A DNA stretch of 64,000 nucleotides from Alteribacter keqinensis (lineage in GTDB: Bacteria > Bacillota > Bacilli > Bacillales > Salisediminibacteriaceae). The position numbers were made by a program, and so were the translations under genes. Below are positions 1-10,589 of this stretch, in pieces. Positions within the stretch are counted from its first letter, which is position 1. Every line of letters begins with the position of its first letter. The stretch is taken from the NCBI RefSeq assembly GCF_003710255.1, contig NZ_RHIB01000002.1, positions 558,001-622,000 on the forward strand, written 5' to 3'. The notes beneath the pieces were generated by a model. The model ran no database searches. It saw only the letters and a list, made by a program, of their open reading frames with translations, and was not told the origin of the DNA.

Positions 1-763
1 TATGCTCCACAAGCCTCATGGCACGCTCAAGAACGAGTTCTGCTACTTTAATATGGTTTTCCGGTACTTCATCGAATGTAGAGCTGACAACTTCTCCTTT
101 AACAGAACGTTCCATGTCCGTTACTTCTTCCGGACGCTCGTCAATGAGAAGAACAATCAGTTCATGATCCGGGTGATTCTCGGCAATGCTGTTCGCTACT
201 TCTTTCAAAAGCAGGGTCTTACCGGCTTTCGGAGGAGCTACAATCATACCACGCTGACCAAAACCGACCGGAGCGATCATATCAATCACACGGGAAGCGA
301 CCATGCGCGGATCGTACTCCAGTGTCATTTTCTGTTCAGGATATAACGGTGTAAGCTGCGGGAAGTGAGGGCGGCTTCTCGCAAGGTCCGGGTCCTGTCC
401 ATTTACTGCCGTTACCTGAAGAAGACCGTAATAACGCTCATTCTCTTTAGGCTTCCGTACTTTACCCGCTACCTTGTCTCCGTTACGGAGTTCAAAGCGG
501 CGAATCTGAGAAGCTGAAATGTAAATGTCCTGTGAGCTCGGCTTGTAGGTGTTTGAACGAAGAAAACCAAATCCTTCTGTCGGGATAACTTCAAGAATCC
601 CTTCCATAAACATGAGATCTTCACTCTCTGCCGCCTTCTTTAAAATAGCAAAAATAAGTTCTTTTTTTGTTAATTGGCTGTAGTAAGAGACTTTATGATG
701 CTTGGCCATTTCATAAAGTTCTTTAAGTTTCATATTTTCCAGTTGAGATAAGGTGATTCCCAT
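1..763 (-). CDS. rho: Transcription termination factor Rho (3' part cut by window edge)
   Basis: Hexameric RNA-dependent ATPase that releases transcripts at Rho-dependent terminators. The minus strand reads from an ATG at 763 without a stop to base 1, so about 254 N-terminal residues are present. The N-terminal Rho domain starts MGITLSQLENMKLKELYEMA; an RNA-binding cold-shock-like segment follows (MEGILEVIPTEGFGFLR, then DIYISASQIRRFELRNGD), and then the P-loop region with APPKAGKTLLLKE and the Walker B neighbourhood LIVLLIDERPEE. The start is supported by AAAGGTG upstream with about 11 bases of spacing; an in-frame GTG lies four codons earlier. It lies downstream of glpX, as in B. subtilis, separated by about 380 bases that begin with the glpX terminator. 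Confidence 0.97.
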   Translation of the reverse strand, partial: MGITLSQLENMKLKELYEMAKHHKVSYYSQLTKKELIFAILKKAAESEDLMFMEGILEVIPTEGFGFLRSNTYKPSSQDIYISASQIRRFELRNGDKVAGKVRKPKENERYYGLLQVTAVNGQDPDLARSRPHFPQLTPLYPEQKMTLEYDPRMVASRVIDMIAPVGFGQRGMIVAPPKAGKTLLLKEVANSIAENHPDHELIVLLIDERPEEVTDMERSVKGEVVSSTFDEVPENHIKVAELVLERAMRLVEH

Positions 764-1137
764 ACCATTAATCACACCTTTACTAAAATTATTATTATGT
801 TTTTGCAGTCCTGTCCGGTCAGGGCATACGGGTTTTGCACAAAAAGACATAAGCAGACGAATGCCGGGACGGCTGTTTATTTTCCATTCAAAAGGTCATT
901 GGAATCAGTTTTAAATGTGTTAGGAAATGACCGCAGAAGGGTAAAAACGGAGTACACTTTGAGGTTTGGGTAAACAGAACGTTTACGCAGGGACTGGGTA
1001 ATGTTTCGTCAGAATCAACGTAGATACTCTCTATTCTAATCAGAAACAGGCACTGTTTCAAGAAAAAGATTTGACTGGAATCATTATTTACGAAGAGGGC
1101 TGTTTTTAAACCCGTTGAAAAAGGAAGTAAAATAAGA
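764..1137. other. Intergenic stretch between glpX and rho, no gene seen
   Basis: About 375 bases with no credible reading frame on either strand. It should carry the rho promoter and leader (minus strand). I see no strong sigma-A consensus pair and no repeat element of the kinds found elsewhere in this window. Confidence 0.4.
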
Positions 1138-1179
1138 AAATGCCTTAAAAGGTGCTCTGTTTGACCTTTTAAGGCATTT
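1138..1179 (-). terminator. Intrinsic terminator after glpX
   Basis: A 16-base inverted repeat (AAATGCCTTAAAAGGT and its complement ACCTTTTAAGGCATTT) lies just past the glpX stop. On the minus strand the stem ends ...GGCATTTTCTTATTTT, giving a U-rich tail. Confidence 0.8.
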
Positions 1180-1184
1180 GGGGT

Positions 1185-2150
1185 TTACCTTATGACGAGA
1201 TCCGGTTTTTTCTGAAGACTGTGTTTACCATCAATAAATCGGACAGTACCTGATTTTGCTCTCATAACCATAGACTGGGTATGACCTGTGTGGCCGTGGT
1301 ACCGGACACCTTGTAAGAGTTCACCGTCCGTTACACCTGTAGCTGCAAAAATACAGTCATCGCCGCTCACCAAGTCGTCCATCATCAGGACACGGTTTAC
1401 ATCATCGATCCCCATCTTCTTGCATCGGGCCAGTTCCTCTTCGTTACTTGGGAGAAGCTTACCCTGAATTTCACCGCCGAGGCATTTGAGTCCTACTGCT
1501 GCCAGAACGCCTTCCGGGGCGCCACCTGAACCGAGGAGGATGTCTACACCTGTGTCGTCAAAGGCCGTGTTGATCGCAGCCGCCACGTCTCCGTCTCCCA
1601 TGAGCTTGATTCTTGCTCCTGCTTCACGGATTTTCTGAATTTTTGCCGCATGACGCTCGCGCTTCAGAATCGCAACAACGAGATCTTCTATATCTTTATT
1701 TTTCGCCTTTGCTACTGCTCGCAGGTTATCAATAATCGGTGCATCGAGATCAACTTTACCTACGGATTCAGGACCGACTGCTATTTTTTCCATGTACATA
1801 TCCGGTGCGTGAAGAAGATTTCCTTTGTCTGCAATCGCAATGACTGCAAGGGCATTCCATTCTCCGCTTGCTACGATGTTCGTTCCTTCAAGAGGATCAA
1901 CCGCCACATCGACGCGGGGACCGTATCCGTTCCCCAGACGTTCACCGATATAAAGCATCGGTGCTTCGTCCATTTCCCCTTCTCCGATAACGACAGTCCC
2001 TTTCATCGGCACGGTGTCAAATACATCACGCATCGCTTCTGTTGCTGCCTGGTCGGCCCCTTCTTTATTTCCTCTTCCCATCCAGCGTGCAGATGCGAGT
2101 GCTGCTGCTTCTGTTACACGGACAAGTTCCATTGATAAGCTTCTTTCCAT
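1185..2150 (-). CDS. glpX: Fructose-1,6-bisphosphatase class II (GlpX)
   Basis: Hydrolyses fructose 1,6-bisphosphate to fructose 6-phosphate in gluconeogenesis (cytosol, metal dependent). The 321-residue protein has the class II signatures [15 protein letters not shown] (about residues 56-70), DPLEGTN (85-91) and a glycine-rich GSGGAPEGV segment near the C-terminal third. I chose the ATG at 2150 because GGGGGAGAGG sits just upstream and [19 protein letters not shown] matches the family N-terminus; an in-frame TTG at 2165 would add five residues but overlaps the ribosome binding site. It starts 30 bases after the murA stop, so both are probably co-transcribed, and it sits next to fbaA and tal, all of which handle fructose phosphates. 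Confidence 0.95.
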   Translation of the reverse strand: MERSLSMELVRVTEAAALASARWMGRGNKEGADQAATEAMRDVFDTVPMKGTVVIGEGEMDEAPMLYIGERLGNGYGPRVDVAVDPLEGTNIVASGEWNALAVIAIADKGNLLHAPDMYMEKIAVGPESVGKVDLDAPIIDNLRAVAKAKNKDIEDLVVAILKRERHAAKIQKIREAGARIKLMGDGDVAAAINTAFDDTGVDILLGSGGAPEGVLAAVGLKCLGGEIQGKLLPSNEEELARCKKMGIDDVNRVLMMDDLVSGDDCIFAATGVTDGELLQGVRYHGHTGHTQSMVMRAKSGTVRFIDGKHSLQKKPDLVIR

Positions 2151-2179
2151 AAACCTCTCCCCCAAGTCTGTTGATGGTA

Positions 2180-3472
2180 TTATGACGAGCTTTTTACTTC
2201 TTCTTCCTCTTTCGTATCAAGGGTTTCACGCCACACCGTGGCCCCGAGATTCTTCAGTTTTTCTTCCAGGTTCGAGTAACCCCGGTCGATATGTTCAACA
2301 CCGGTTATTTCCGTAACCCCGTTTGCCATAAGACCGGCAATAACAAGGGCTGCTCCGGCACGCAGGTCACTTGCACGGACCCGTGCTCCTTCAAGACGCT
2401 TTCCACCGTTAACCAGGGCAGATCGTCCTTCCACTTTGATGTCTGCGCCCATGCGGCGGAGTTCATCAATGTGTTTAAAACGGGCATTGTAAATCGTATC
2501 TGTGACCATACTCGATCCTTGGGCTTTGGTCAAAAGACTCGTAAACGGCTGCTGCAAGTCTGTCGGAAACCCTGGGTAAACAAGCGTCTTTACGTCTACC
2601 GCGGTCAGATCGCTGTTTGCTCCGTGAATAAAGACCTGGTCATCATTTGTCTCGATTCTCACACCCATTTCACGGAGTTTGGCTGTAAGGGACTCCAGGT
2701 GATACGGGATGATGTTATCGATGATCACAGAACGCCCCATCGCTGCCGCAGCAAGCATAAACGTTCCTGCTTCGATGCGGTCGGGAATAATGGAGTGACG
2801 GCAGCCAGAAAGATGTTCGACACCATCGATGCGGATAACGTTTGTTCCGGCCCCTTTGATCTTCGCACCCATGTTGCTGAGAAGGGTGGCTACATCAATG
2901 ATTTCCGGTTCTTTCGCTGCGTTTTCAATAACGGTACGCCCTTTTGCTTTTACAGCCGCAAGCATGATGTTAATGGTCGCACCAACACTTACAACGTCAA
3001 GATAGATACGGGCTCCTGTAAGCTCGTCCGCCTGAAGGTAAATCGCCCCTTGTTCATTGGTTACTTTTGCGCCGAGCGCTTCAAAGCCTTTTATATGCTG
3101 ATCGATCGGGCGGGGACCCAGGTTACATCCTCCAGGGAGACCGATAACGGCTTTTTTAAACTTTCCCAGCATAGCCCCCATCATGTAATAAGAGGCCCGA
3201 AGTTTTTTTACACGACCATTAGGCAGAGGCATGGCAAACATATTTTCCGGATGTATTGTCAGTGTGTCGCCATCCAGCTCGGTTTTTCCGCCGATTTCTT
3301 CAAGGAGTTCTGCCAGGATGCCAACATCTGAAATGTCAGGCAGATTATCAATTGTTACAGTGGAATCGGCCAAAATCCCTGCAGGAATGAGAGCCACCGC
3401 ACTGTTTTTTGCTCCGCTGATGGGCACTGTGCCTTCGAGTAAATGTCCGCCTTCAATTAAAAGCTTTTCCAT
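2180..3472 (-). CDS. murA: UDP-N-acetylglucosamine 1-carboxyvinyltransferase
   Basis: Transfers enolpyruvate from PEP to UDP-GlcNAc, the first committed step of peptidoglycan synthesis. 430 residues, normal for the family. The substrate lysine and asparagine lie in the [13 protein letters not shown] motif (Lys22, Asn23) and the catalytic cysteine, target of fosfomycin, is Cys116 in [19 protein letters not shown]. Bacillaceae usually carry two paralogues; the position between glpX and tal is that of B. subtilis murAB (murZ-type). The C-terminus is a short acidic tail ([12 protein letters not shown]). Confidence 0.95.
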   Translation of the reverse strand: MEKLLIEGGHLLEGTVPISGAKNSAVALIPAGILADSTVTIDNLPDISDVGILAELLEEIGGKTELDGDTLTIHPENMFAMPLPNGRVKKLRASYYMMGAMLGKFKKAVIGLPGGCNLGPRPIDQHIKGFEALGAKVTNEQGAIYLQADELTGARIYLDVVSVGATINIMLAAVKAKGRTVIENAAKEPEIIDVATLLSNMGAKIKGAGTNVIRIDGVEHLSGCRHSIIPDRIEAGTFMLAAAAMGRSVIIDNIIPYHLESLTAKLREMGVRIETNDDQVFIHGANSDLTAVDVKTLVYPGFPTDLQQPFTSLLTKAQGSSMVTDTIYNARFKHIDELRRMGADIKVEGRSALVNGGKRLEGARVRASDLRAGAALVIAGLMANGVTEITGVEHIDRGYSNLEEKLKNLGATVWRETLDTKEEEEVKSSS

Positions 3473-3576
3473 ATTCAGCTTCCCTTCTATTCCTAGGTGT
3501 TATAAACCAACCTTACTTTTATCCCATTATAACCATTCAACGGAAAAAAAGTATCGTCTTTCTTTAAAGAAAACGT

Positions 3577-3610
3577 AAAAGGCACCCGGAGAAAAAGGTG
3601 CCTGTTTTTT
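3577..3610 (-). terminator. Hairpin after tal
   Basis: GGCACCC and its near complement GGGTGCC flank a short loop between the tal stop and the murA start. The minus-strand exit has only a short T run, so the terminator may be leaky and allow read-through into murA. Confidence 0.5.
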
Positions 3611-3622
3611 GTAACGCTCAGC

Positions 3623-4270
3623 TTATGCGTTCGCTTTTTCCCAGTCGCTTAGAAACCTTTCGATTCCTGCGTCCGTTAACGGGTGTGATGCAAGCTGTGC
3701 AATCACCTTGTGGGGAATCGTGGCAATATGGGCGCCCCTCATTGCCGCCTCTGTTACATGGACAGGATGACGAACGGATGCCGCAATAATCTCAGTATCA
3801 ATACTATGAATATCAAAAACTTCTGCAATGGCACTGATTAATTCCAGTCCGTCGTGACCGATGTCATCGAGCCTTCCGAGAAACGGGGACACATAGGTTG
3901 CACCGGCTCTGGCAGCCAGGAGGGCCTGGTTTGTTGAAAATACCAAAGTCACATTGGTTTTGATGTTAAGGTCTGCAAACGTCCGTACTGCCTTCAGTCC
4001 CTCAAGTGTCATCGGTACTTTCACCGTGATGTTCGGGGCAATGGCAGCAAGCTCCTTACCTTCTTCGATCATCCCTTCCGCCTCCGTGGAAATCACTTCT
4101 GCACTCACGGAGCCTTCCGTTACGATACTCGTAATCTCTCTTAATCGATCATGAAAATCAACGCCTTCTTTTGCTACAAGGGAAGGGTTTGTTGTCACAC
4201 CAGATAGAATACCTAATTCGTGTGCGTTTTTAATCTCATCTATGTTAGCCGTATCAATAAAAAATCTCAC
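3623..4270 (-). CDS. tal: Transaldolase / fructose-6-phosphate aldolase family (small Tal)
   Basis: Small transaldolase-like class I aldolase that forms a Schiff base in the non-oxidative pentose phosphate branch. 215 residues, matching the short TalC/MipB subfamily. Seen: [11 protein letters not shown] and [13 protein letters not shown] at the N-terminus, the [20 protein letters not shown] segment and [11 protein letters not shown] that carries the late-barrel phosphate site; the catalytic lysine is expected in [10 protein letters not shown]. The GTG at 4270 is preferred because GAAAGGTGG lies eight bases upstream and homologues begin at the FF(I/V)DTAN segment; the GTG at 4282 overlaps this ribosome binding site. 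It sits between fbaA and murA as in B. subtilis (ywjH). Confidence 0.92.
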   Translation of the reverse strand: MRFFIDTANIDEIKNAHELGILSGVTTNPSLVAKEGVDFHDRLREITSIVTEGSVSAEVISTEAEGMIEEGKELAAIAPNITVKVPMTLEGLKAVRTFADLNIKTNVTLVFSTNQALLAARAGATYVSPFLGRLDDIGHDGLELISAIAEVFDIHSIDTEIIAASVRHPVHVTEAAMRGAHIATIPHKVIAQLASHPLTDAGIERFLSDWEKANA

Positions 4271-4352
4271 TTTGGCGTCCACCTTTCCAGCTGTACATTA
4301 TGTTAGCGCTTACGATTTCCTGAAGATTCAGGCGAACATGTTGAAAAAGAAA

Positions 4353-4382
4353 GTTGGAAGCGGACGTTTGTCCGCAGCCAAC
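4353..4382 (-). terminator. Intrinsic terminator after fbaA
   Basis: Stem GTTGG..GCGGAC / GTCCGC..CCAAC with loop GTTT lies just downstream of the fbaA stop; the minus-strand tail reads CTTTCTTTTTC. Confidence 0.65.
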
Positions 4383-4393
4383 TGTCTGTATCA

Positions 4394-5257
4394 TTACGCT
4401 TTTTGGGAAGAACCAAATTCACGCATTTTGCCTTTAACTGTTTCTTTGATTGCTTCACGGGCTGGTCCCATATATTTACGTGGGTCATACATTTCAGCAT
4501 CGTTAGCAAGTGTTTCGCGAACGGCTTTAGCCGATGAAATCTGGCTTTCCGTGTTCACGTTGATTTTAGCTGTTCCAAGAGAAATCGCTTTTTGGATATC
4601 TTTTGTCGGAATGCCTGTTCCACCGTGAAGAACAAGTGGTACTGCCGTTAGTTCAGATACTTCCTTCATGCGGTCGAATCCAAGGTTTGGTTCACCTTTG
4701 TAAGGACCGTGTACAGATCCAAGTGCCGGAGCAAAACAGTCAACGTTTGTTGCTCTGATCAGCTCGTCACACTCAGCCGGGATTGCGTAAGCTGCTTCTG
4801 CATCGTCAACAATCAGGTCATCTTCCTGACCACCGATACGGCCAAGCTCAGCTTCTACAGAAATTCCGAGCGCGTGGGCTACATCAACAACTTTTTTCGT
4901 TACCGCAATGTTTTCTTCAAGCGGATGGTGAGATCCGTCGATCATAACAGAAGTGAATCCTGCATATATCGCTTCCACACATTTTTCAAAGCTTGAACCG
5001 TGGTCAAGGTGAATGGCCACAGGAACCGTTACTTCATACTCAGCCATAAGAGCTTCAACTATTGTAACAACAGTTACGAATCCTCCCATGTAACGTGCTG
5101 CTCCTTCAGAAACTCCGAGTATTACCGGAGAGTTTTCTTCCTGTGCTGCTTGTAGGATTGCCTGGGTGAACTCAAGGTTGTTCAGGTTAAACTGTCCAAC
5201 GGCGTACCCTTCTGCTTTTGCTGTTTCCAGCATTTCCTTCATTGATACTAAAGGCAT
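4394..5257 (-). CDS. fbaA: Class II fructose-bisphosphate aldolase
   Basis: Zinc-dependent cleavage and condensation of fructose 1,6-bisphosphate into dihydroxyacetone phosphate and glyceraldehyde 3-phosphate in glycolysis and gluconeogenesis. 287 residues. Catalytic Asp85 and zinc His86 are in [13 protein letters not shown]; further metal and phosphate-loop residues are in [16 protein letters not shown] and KINVNTESQ. Start ATG at 5257 follows AAAGGAGG with normal spacing. A candidate sigma-A minus-10 (TATAAT on the minus strand, 5315-5320) lies about 60 bases upstream, so it likely has its own promoter despite proximity to spo0F. Confidence 0.96.
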   Translation of the reverse strand: MPLVSMKEMLETAKAEGYAVGQFNLNNLEFTQAILQAAQEENSPVILGVSEGAARYMGGFVTVVTIVEALMAEYEVTVPVAIHLDHGSSFEKCVEAIYAGFTSVMIDGSHHPLEENIAVTKKVVDVAHALGISVEAELGRIGGQEDDLIVDDAEAAYAIPAECDELIRATNVDCFAPALGSVHGPYKGEPNLGFDRMKEVSELTAVPLVLHGGTGIPTKDIQKAISLGTAKINVNTESQISSAKAVRETLANDAEMYDPRKYMGPAREAIKETVKGKMREFGSSQKA

Positions 5258-5638
5258 TCTAAATATCCTCCTTTGAAATCACGAGCATTATGATCAGCCC
5301 TTGGAATGTGTAAGTAATTATAAGAATACAAACGATAATGATACTATTTACCACCGGAGTGTGTTTTATCCTTACCATTTGTACTCGGACGTTTGCAGAC
5401 GCAGCTTTTCACTTACATCCTTATCAGCTCGTACCAAAAAGCCATGATCCTTTCGGTATATCACAGCATTCTTCACGAGAAAAGTCATCCCAACAGGTTG
5501 ATTCACTTGTCCATTATAGCATAACCCGTTAAAATTTCATCCTCTATTCAGAATAAATGTGTTAATCGATGGATCACAGCTTCTTGAAACACCACTGGCC
5601 CACAAGCCGGTGCTCTTTTTACGAATACAGCCTAGGCA
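5258..5638. other. Gap between spo0F and fbaA; fbaA promoter region
   Basis: About 380 bases with no gene. It holds the presumed fbaA promoter (minus-strand TATAAT at 5315-5320; the minus-35 is weak) and, close to the spo0F stop, an imperfect hairpin (5588-5612) with a T run on the plus-strand side. I see none of the dispersed repeats here. Confidence 0.4.
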
Positions 5639-6001
5639 TTACACCATCAAATGTTCTTTTACCTTTTCACGAACCTCGTCAATATCAAACGGCTTTGCAA
5701 AGTGGGCCAGCGCACCCAGCTTCTTTGCTTCATTGATCATTTCAAGCTCGCCGTAAGCCGTCATCATAATGACGTTTGTTTCCACACCCATTTTTTTCAT
5801 CTCTCTTAAAATCTCCAGCCCGTCCATCCCGGGAATTTTCATATCCAGTAGCACGAGATCAGGATTCTTGTCTCTCACAATCGAAAGCGCTTGTTTTCCG
5901 TTGGAAGCGTCGTATGTGTCGAATCCGTCTTTTTCAAATACCTCATGAAGTAAGACACGTATGCCATATTGATCATCTACAATAAGCAGCTTCTTCTTCA
6001 C
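5639..6001 (-). CDS. spo0F: Sporulation phosphorelay response regulator Spo0F
   Basis: Single-domain receiver that takes phosphate from sporulation histidine kinases and passes it through Spo0B to Spo0A. 120 residues from the GTG at 6001 (AGAGGGGG seven bases upstream). Key receiver residues are visible: acidic pair Asp9-Asp10 in [11 protein letters not shown], phospho-acceptor Asp53 in [13 protein letters not shown], Thr in MMTAYGE, and Lys in HFAKPFD. The [10 protein letters not shown] and TAYGELEMI stretches are hallmarks of Spo0F rather than CheY. A longer frame back to 6037 exists but has no ribosome binding site. The likely upstream kinase type is represented at 54218-56398. Confidence 0.96.
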   Translation of the reverse strand: MKKKLLIVDDQYGIRVLLHEVFEKDGFDTYDASNGKQALSIVRDKNPDLVLLDMKIPGMDGLEILREMKKMGVETNVIMMTAYGELEMINEAKKLGALAHFAKPFDIDEVREKVKEHLMV

Positions 6002-6062
6002 TCGGGTTCCCCCTCTCAATAGTTTCTCCCCCGCCAAACATTACTTTTGCATACAATAATTA

Positions 6063-6091
6063 TCTTCGCTAAGAAGACAGGATCTTCCTTC
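6063..6091 (-). promoter_or_regulatory. Candidate sigma-H promoter of spo0F
   Basis: On the minus strand GAAGGAAGA (near the RnAGGAWWW consensus) is followed after 12 bases by AGCGAAG (near RnnGAAT). B. subtilis spo0F has a sigma-H promoter, so the match is reasonable, but each half has one mismatch. Confidence 0.35.
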
Positions 6092-6331
6092 TTTTCTGTC
6101 AGCATATGCGTTGTTTTTTTTTACCTTCGTTGCTTATACTGAATAAGGAAGGTTCGTTATAACCTCCGTCTGCAATGATGCAATCCATGACGCATGTGCG
6201 AATCTCGCGGACATATGTCTTCCGGGGAAAGACACACCTTTAAACAATGTACCACTCTATTAACAGCAGTAAACATTACAGTTAATTTACAATTTCATAT
6301 AGTAGAAAAATGAAGGGAGCATGATTTCACG

Positions 6332-6874
6332 ATGCAAAAAATCTTTTCCACGCAGCTTCAGGGGCTGCTCAACAAAATGAATGATACATACGAAGAAGCT
6401 TTCGAAGACGGCTCAAGACTCATTGCCCAGAGCCTTATCACCAATGGAAAAGTAGGCATGTTTGCCACCGGGGAAATGGAAGGGGTCCTCGCCCAGGCGA
6501 TTAAGGGCGTGGATCGTTTTGAGAACCTTGTTGCCGTTGAAGAAGGCCGGCTCCATGAGCTTGATGAAATGGATACGGTCCTCATTTTCAGTCCTTCTCC
6601 AAACGAAGCTGCCTGCTGCATGATTGCTGACAGCCTGAGAGGACGGGAAATCCAGACGATTGCCGTTTTCACCGGAGAAAAACGGGACGAAGACGGACCG
6701 TCCCTGGAGAACCTGACCGATGTTTCAATTGATTTAGGGGTAAAAAAAGGACTCGTTCCGAACGAACGGGGTGAGCGGGTTGGTCAGCCTAAGCTCCTCA
6801 TCGCCCTTTATGCGTATTACAACCTTTACTTTACGACGGAAGAAATTCTTGCCGAGCACCGCGGGGAGTTGTAA
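6332..6874 (+). CDS. ywjG: DUF2529 family protein (YwjG-like)
   Basis: 180-residue soluble protein of the DUF2529 family, found between spo0F and pyrG in Bacillus. The alpha/beta layout, with a GKVGMFATGEMEGVLAQAIKG stretch and VLIFSPSPNEAACCMIADSLRGREI, resembles a SIS-like sugar-phosphate-binding fold; this is inference from pattern only. Function is unknown. It runs opposite to both neighbours, diverging from spo0F across a 330-base gap and converging on pyrG. The ATG follows GAAGGGAGC. Confidence 0.85.
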   Translation: MQKIFSTQLQGLLNKMNDTYEEAFEDGSRLIAQSLITNGKVGMFATGEMEGVLAQAIKGVDRFENLVAVEEGRLHELDEMDTVLIFSPSPNEAACCMIADSLRGREIQTIAVFTGEKRDEDGPSLENLTDVSIDLGVKKGLVPNERGERVGQPKLLIALYAYYNLYFTTEEILAEHRGEL

Positions 6875-6898
6875 GCAGGCGGTGCGGGTGTGGGTGCA

Positions 6899-6980
6899 GA
6901 TTCCTTAAAATAATTTTTAATTCCTGAAAATACACCTTTTTTCCTTATTCCAACGGCCCAAAATTTTCCTGAAACTGCGC
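6899..6980. repeat. Degenerate ~21-bp periodic array (TCCTKAAA type)
   Basis: Between the convergent ends of the ywjG-like gene and pyrG, TTCCT(T/G)AAA-like motifs recur about every 20-25 bases (ATTCCTTAAAATAA, ATTCCTGAAAATAC, TTTCCTTATTCC, TTTTCCTGAAACTG). Same spacing class as the arrays at 27541, 33241, 41719, 47244 and 61359. Confidence 0.5.
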
Positions 6981-6993
6981 CACCCTGGCATAC

Positions 6994-7028
6994 AAAAAAG
7001 CTGATCCCCCAAAAAGGATCAGCTTTTT
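6994..7028 (-). terminator. Bidirectional terminator between ywjG and pyrG
   Basis: AAAAAAGCTGATCC ... GGATCAGCTTTTT forms a strong stem with T runs on both strands, so it can serve both convergent genes. Confidence 0.85.
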
Positions 7029-7031
7029 CTT

Positions 7032-8648
<1,617 letters not shown>

Positions 8649-8740
8649 TTATGTGTATTTCAGGGGACGGAACATCCGCCTTTAGGATAACCCTAAATGG
8701 TAAGAAGCTTCCGCACTTTAAAAAACAAGGCTCTGTTAAT

Positions 8741-8796
8741 GTTGATCTCCGCTCCTATGCGCTCCCTTTCCGCGGGGACATATTCGCGCAATCAAC
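8741..8796. repeat. Family A repeat, internally deleted copy in the pyrG leader
   Basis: 56 bases bounded by GTTGAT and ATCAAC with internal CCCTTTCCGCGGGG. It is a miniature form of the dispersed palindromic element seen complete at 17352-17472, retaining both ends and the CTTTCCGCGG core. Confidence 0.6.
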
Positions 8797-8842
8797 TTTT
8801 TAATACAACAATAATCTTTTAACATAGCCAAAACAAAAAAAC

Positions 8843-8884
8843 AAAAGTGCCCACCTCAAGCGTTCGCATTGAGGGGCACTTTTG
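8843..8884 (-). terminator. Intrinsic terminator after rpoE
   Basis: Minus strand: AAAAGTGCCCCTCAA ... TTGAGGTGGGCACTTTT followed by GTTTTTTTGTTTT. A strong stem, placed between rpoE and pyrG. Confidence 0.85.
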
Positions 8885-8993
8885 TTTATATATTGGTTTC
8901 GTTCATATTTACGTACTTGTGTAGCCCAAAAATGATTCTACCTAGAATGTACGTCCATGTCAATAGGCAGTCTGTAATGAGCAGCAGGCAAAA

Positions 8994-9497
8994 TTAACGA
9001 TCTTCTTCGTCTTCACTGTCTAAGTCTTCTTCGTCCTCTTCACCGTCAAACTCGTCTTCTTCATCAAGATCTTCGAAGTCCTCGTCTTCTTCATTGGCAA
9101 GTTCGTCAAGCTCATCTTCAAGATCTTCAAACTCGTCGAAGTCTTCCTCATGATCACCAAAGATGTCATCATCTTCATCTGCAGATGCACGAAGCTTTTT
9201 CTTTTTCGGCTTGTTTGTCTGGGAAAGTTCCTCTTCCGTCTGATCGAACGGATACCAGGAACGAAGACCCCACTTGTTGTCTCCAAGGTTTACGAAACGG
9301 CCGTCAAGAGACATTTCAGTGTAAAGGTTCGCAATACGGTCTTTGAGATCGGCATCAGAGATTTCTTTCATCCCAGCTACTTGCTTAAGCAACACGTGGT
9401 ACTCTTCAGACCCTTTTTTCTCCTTCAAAAGTTCGTATGCAATCTCCAACATGGATAATTCTTTCAGCTGTGTATCATTATATTGTTTAAAGCTCAC
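8994..9497 (-). CDS. rpoE: RNA polymerase delta subunit
   Basis: Gram-positive-specific RNA polymerase subunit that increases specificity and recycling. 167 residues: a folded HARE/N-terminal domain (about 1-85, containing DGRFVNLGDNKWGLRSWYP) followed by a low-complexity, very acidic tail of Asp/Glu runs that is expected to be disordered. The GTG at 9497 is favoured because AAAGGAAG precedes it by eight bases; the GTG at 9506 overlaps that site. Basic linker KPKKKKLR separates the two regions. Confidence 0.95.
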   Translation of the reverse strand: MSFKQYNDTQLKELSMLEIAYELLKEKKGSEEYHVLLKQVAGMKEISDADLKDRIANLYTEMSLDGRFVNLGDNKWGLRSWYPFDQTEEELSQTNKPKKKKLRASADEDDDIFGDHEEDFDEFEDLEDELDELANEEDEDFEDLDEEDEFDGEEDEEDLDSEDEEDR

Positions 9498-9891
9498 AAC
9501 CGGCACTTCCTTTCGCCCTCATAATCTTAGTTCTTTATAGGTAATGTGAGAACCTCGTGGACCTCTTGGCTCCCGACACTATTTCCTTATCAAAATCGAA
9601 ACAGAGAATTGTTAAATTGCACCTTTCATTATAAACATAAACACTGTCTTTATGCCAGTCTATCAAAGCAGGTTGAAGAAAGAAATGATCCAGACAGCAG
9701 GAATCTAAATAAAGGGTATGTAAGCCACAAAGCGTACCTTGCAGCAACCATCGGAAAGCACTTACTTTAAGCGTAAATCAAACCATCCCTATCCATCCAA
9801 TGTTTTCCACTTCAAACCTTCTTTATACCCTTTTTACACCGTTTCATTGACAGAAGCAAGCAACATTTTTTATTATGAGAGTCCGCTTCTT

Positions 9892-9932
9892 AAAAAAAGA
9901 GGCCGGAAGCCCCCCGCTTACCGGCTGGATTT
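9892..9932 (-). terminator. Orphan minus-strand terminator-like hairpin
   Basis: On the minus strand GCCGGTAAGC and GCTTCCGGC form a stem followed by CTCTTTTTTT. No protein gene on the minus strand ends here: the next gene upstream is divergent. It could end a small RNA or an attenuated rpoE leader. Confidence 0.5.
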
Positions 9933-9955
9933 ATCTGTTAGGTTTTGTTATACTT

Positions 9956-9992
9956 CGGTGTTGATTTTCCTCACGTTTCGCTCCATCAACGC
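9956..9992. repeat. Family A repeat remnant
   Basis: GTGTTGATTTTCC ... TTTCGCTCCATCAAC keeps the TTGAT-type ends of the dispersed palindromic element with almost all of the interior lost. Confidence 0.45.
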
Positions 9993-10127
9993 TTACTGAC
10001 AAAAGCAATGACCTTTAACACAACGATCTTTTAAGAAGCCGGTCCTTTCCGTCAATTCCTGCTCAAAACCCCTGACGCTTTAACATTGAGCAGGAGAGGA
10101 GAAATCTCTATTTTTAATTTAGAAGAC

Positions 10128-10589
10128 ATGACATTGTTCTTTTTGTCACTATTAGTCATTCTTCCTCTGATCACAATGATTCACCAGGCTGGTCATGCTT
10201 TTTTTGCCTGGATTTTTGGAGGGAAGATTACCTTTACGATCGGTGCCGGCAAAAAATTATTTGACATTGGCCCTGTAGAGGTAAGACGGATTTATTTCTG
10301 GCATAGCTTTTGCCAGTACGAAAAACTGAAACACGACACGAAAACCGCTCATATACTCGTTTTTCTCGGCGGATCTTTATTTAATGCCGGGAGCATCATT
10401 CTCATAAACAGTCTCATACTGACCGGCATGTTTGAACCTCACATCTTTTTTTACCAGTTCGTCTACTTTTCAGTCTATTATATGTTCTTCGCCCTTTTCC
10501 CGGCGCGGTACTCAGAAGATCATCCGAGTGACATGATGGCTGTTTATGACCTTTTGAAATACGGAAAAAGCAAAGATCCTCTGGATTAA
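10128..10589 (+). CDS. Membrane protein resembling M50 metalloprotease with altered zinc motif
   Basis: About 153 residues if started at the ATG at 10128, 167 if from a TTG at 10086. An AGGAGAGGAG stretch sits 9 bases before an ATT at 10110, which could be a rare start, so the N-terminus is uncertain. Predicted helices: the first ~20 residues, and two more across GGSLFNAGSIILINSLIL and the FFYQFVYFSVYYMFFALF region. The MIHQAGHAFFAW segment matches the M50-type HExxH with Glu replaced by Gln; a following GGKITFTIGAGKKLF, an AGPxxN-like GGSLFNAG, and a late ALFPARYSEDHPSDMMAVYDLL (family usually SDG) also resemble M50B-like proteins. With both Glu and the DG motif changed it is probably not an active protease. 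Neighbours give no functional hint. Confidence 0.7.
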   Translation: MTLFFLSLLVILPLITMIHQAGHAFFAWIFGGKITFTIGAGKKLFDIGPVEVRRIYFWHSFCQYEKLKHDTKTAHILVFLGGSLFNAGSIILINSLILTGMFEPHIFFYQFVYFSVYYMFFALFPARYSEDHPSDMMAVYDLLKYGKSKDPLD

